A DNA stretch of 6,028 nt from contig CANJRK010000060.1 in NCBI GenBank assembly GCA_947476765.1, positions 1 to 6,028 of the forward strand. The letters are read 5' to 3'. This DNA comes from Actinomycetota bacterium. Its GTDB lineage: Bacteria > Actinomycetota > Actinomycetes > S36-B12 > UBA5976. Below, in pieces: positions 4,755-6,028 of the stretch (positions are counted from its first letter, which is position 1; each line of letters opens with the position of its first letter). The position numbers were made by a program, and so were the translations under genes. The notes beneath the pieces are model-generated. The model ran no database searches and was not told the origin of the DNA. It worked only from the letters and a program-made list of their open reading frames with translations.

Positions 4755-6028
4755 ATGTCAAGTCAAGTTCAACTTGTACTTTCGCCCGAAGAGCAAGCCA
4801 TGCTTGCTGGGGACCAAGGGCCCGCTGTCGCAATGTGTATGCGAATCATTGTTGGTGTCGCAAATGCAAATGGTGCCGAAAAACTTATAGAAATTGAATC
4901 TGCGCACGCAGATGGAACTTTGTATCACGGTGAGGCTGGATTAGATTTCACCGAAAAACTTGTGGCACTTGGTGGCAAAGTTAAAGTTCGCACTACTACT
5001 AACGTGGGTTCACTAGATCTACTGCATCCTGACTTGGTGCACGGCGACAAGACTTTGATGGAACACGGCAGGCGCTTAATGGATGCCCACATCGCACTCG
5101 GTTGCGAGCCCACTTGGTCCTGCGCACCATACCAAGCCGGACACCGGCCAGCTTTTGGAACTCACGTAGCTTGGGCAGAATCAAATGCAATTGCATTTGT
5201 TAATTCAGTACTTGGTGCCCGCTCGGATAGATACGGTGATTTTTTAGACTTGTCCGCAGCTGTAACTGGCCGGGTTCCATTCGGTGGACTTCATCATGAT
5301 GCTGCTCGCAAAGCTGTATTAGTTTTAGATTTTTCAAACATCGACTCCAAAATGTTTGCCGAGGATGCCGCTTGGGCCGCATTGGGCGTGATCTTGGGAA
5401 ATCGCGCCGGCACCCGAGTTGCCGCCATGGTTGGCCTCCCTGGGGACCTAAATGACGGTGGCCTAACAGAGGATCGACTAAAGGGAATGGGCGCAACTGG
5501 AGCCTCAGCGGGCGGTGTAGGCCTGTTCCACGTCGTTGGCATCACGCCTGAGGCTCCCACCCTGGAGGCAATAGTTGCCCCGAATGCAGAATACGTTGTT
5601 ATGACAGCCGAAGATGTCCGGCAAGCCAGAGACCAACTCAGTACTACAGCAAGTGAAAAGCTCGATGCGGTAAGTCTTGGGACACCACATTTTTCAATTG
5701 CAGAATTCCGAGCGTTGGCTGAAGCAATCGGTGATGGCCCCAAGTTTGCCGAGCACATAGATTTCTATATTTCAACAAGTCGCGATGTAATGTCGCGTGC
5801 AAAAGAACTTGGCTACTTAGACATCTTTCTCGATGCAGGTGGACGGGTATTAACTGATACCTGTACTTACGTAACGCCAGTAATGAGTCAAAATGTAAAA
5901 AACGTAATGACAAATTCTGGAAAATGGGCTTGGTATGCACCTGGCAATCTGGGTATAGATACGGTGCTTGGAAGCCTGTCAGAATGCGTTGCTTCAGCTC
6001 GCGCAGGTCGTGTTGTACGCGATGAAAG
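4755..6028 (+). CDS. Aconitase X (AcnX/DUF521) catalytic protein, 3' end outside window
   Basis: The frame is open from ATG 4755, just after an in-frame TGA at 4749-4751, to the window edge (424 codons). It matches the AcnX large domain: SAHADGTLYHGEAGLDF (49-65), NVGSLDLLHP (83-92), CAPYQ (123-127), FGTHVAWAESNAIAFVNSVLGARS in 134-157, RYGDFLDL (159-166), TGRVPFGGLH (171-180), GATGASAGGVGLFHVVGITPEAPTL within 247-270, GTPHFS (309-314), DTCTYVTP (368-375), MTNSGKWAWYAPG (385-397) and GSLSECV (406-412). Characterised AcnX enzymes are Fe-S dehydratases: cis-3-hydroxy-L-proline dehydratase in bacteria and phosphomevalonate dehydratase in archaea. The substrate here is undetermined. Candidate cluster ligands are C117, C123 and C370. 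The smaller swivel domain must be a C-terminal extension or a separate gene downstream. The gene is divergent from the nucleoside hydrolase, and a palindrome spans codons 4-8. Confidence 0.9.
   Translation, partial: MSSQVQLVLSPEEQAMLAGDQGPAVAMCMRIIVGVANANGAEKLIEIESAHADGTLYHGEAGLDFTEKLVALGGKVKVRTTTNVGSLDLLHPDLVHGDKTLMEHGRRLMDAHIALGCEPTWSCAPYQAGHRPAFGTHVAWAESNAIAFVNSVLGARSDRYGDFLDLSAAVTGRVPFGGLHHDAARKAVLVLDFSNIDSKMFAEDAAWAALGVILGNRAGTRVAAMVGLPGDLNDGGLTEDRLKGMGATGASAGGVGLFHVVGITPEAPTLEAIVAPNAEYVVMTAEDVRQARDQLSTTASEKLDAVSLGTPHFSIAEFRALAEAIGDGPKFAEHIDFYISTSRDVMSRAKELGYLDIFLDAGGRVLTDTCTYVTPVMSQNVKNVMTNSGKWAWYAPGNLGIDTVLGSLSECVASARAGRVVRDE
4764..4776. repeat. Perfect palindrome inside the start of the aconitase X gene
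   Basis: CAAGTT-C-AACTTG has two 6-base arms around one base. A looser outer pair, AAGT (4760-4763) and ACTT (4778-4781), extends the symmetry. AAGT also recurs at 4751-4754 and 4765-4768. It begins nine bases after the ATG, so it could be an operator just downstream of the transcription start or a small mRNA hairpin. It could also be chance within coding sequence. Confidence 0.35.

Noticed and set aside
4925..5940. Staggered minus-strand open frames (up to 154 codons at 5294-5758) antisense to the aconitase X gene
   Set aside because: They are shadows of a plus-strand frame with clear family motifs throughout. Their translations are low-complexity (Ser/Arg/Pro-rich) and show no known domain.
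1..6028. tRNA or rRNA genes, CRISPR arrays, insertion sequences, phage or toxin-antitoxin genes
   Set aside because: No spaced direct repeats, transposase motifs, inverted ends or RNA-gene signatures were seen by eye, and only 155 bases of the window are non-coding.

Overview
The window is chromosomal DNA with ordinary metabolic genes. It is almost certainly from an actinobacterium of moderate GC (high forties percent by eye, not computed). The evidence is an RsgA with an actinobacterial-style zinc site, a HisN-type (inositol-monophosphatase fold) histidinol-phosphatase, several GTG starts, and probable leaderless starts with a TAnnnT -10 box 6-7 bases before the start codon. Coding density is extreme: only three gaps separate the genes (63, 48 and 44 bases), and two convergent gene pairs overlap at their 3' ends. 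This fits a streamlined planktonic lineage such as the freshwater Nanopelagicales (acI) group, but the placement is an inference.

Layout. Bases 1-279 (+) are the 3' end of rsgA, a ribosome-assembly GTPase. A DUF1232 membrane protein (220-648, -) converges on it, and the two overlap by 60 bases. A 63-base divergent gap leads to hisN (712-1482, +), whose end overlaps a cytochrome P450 gene (1471-2805, -) by 12 bases. Three minus-strand genes form a likely operon, in transcription order: a nucleoside hydrolase (3748-4710), a ten-helix EamA/DMT transporter (2806-3699) and the P450. The transporter stop codon abuts the P450 start with no gap. A 44-base divergent gap separates the hydrolase from a plus-strand gene that runs off the window (4755-6028) and encodes an aconitase X (AcnX/DUF521) catalytic protein.

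How the genes relate. RsgA, DUF1232 and HisN have unrelated housekeeping jobs. The transporter and P450 are probably translationally coupled, so they may share a pathway (oxidation and transport of a small hydrophobic compound), but no redox partner or other biosynthetic gene is in view. By recalled motif similarity the P450 resembles the carotene hydroxylase CYP175A1. Nucleoside hydrolase and AcnX point to scavenging or catabolism of nucleosides and of a hydroxy acid or hydroxyproline-type substrate.

I see no mobile element, CRISPR array, RNA gene or phage gene, and no convincing new multi-gene system. The points most worth following are the transporter-P450 pair, the AcnX gene with its unusual cysteine pattern and a start-proximal palindrome, and the recurring leaderless-start signature.
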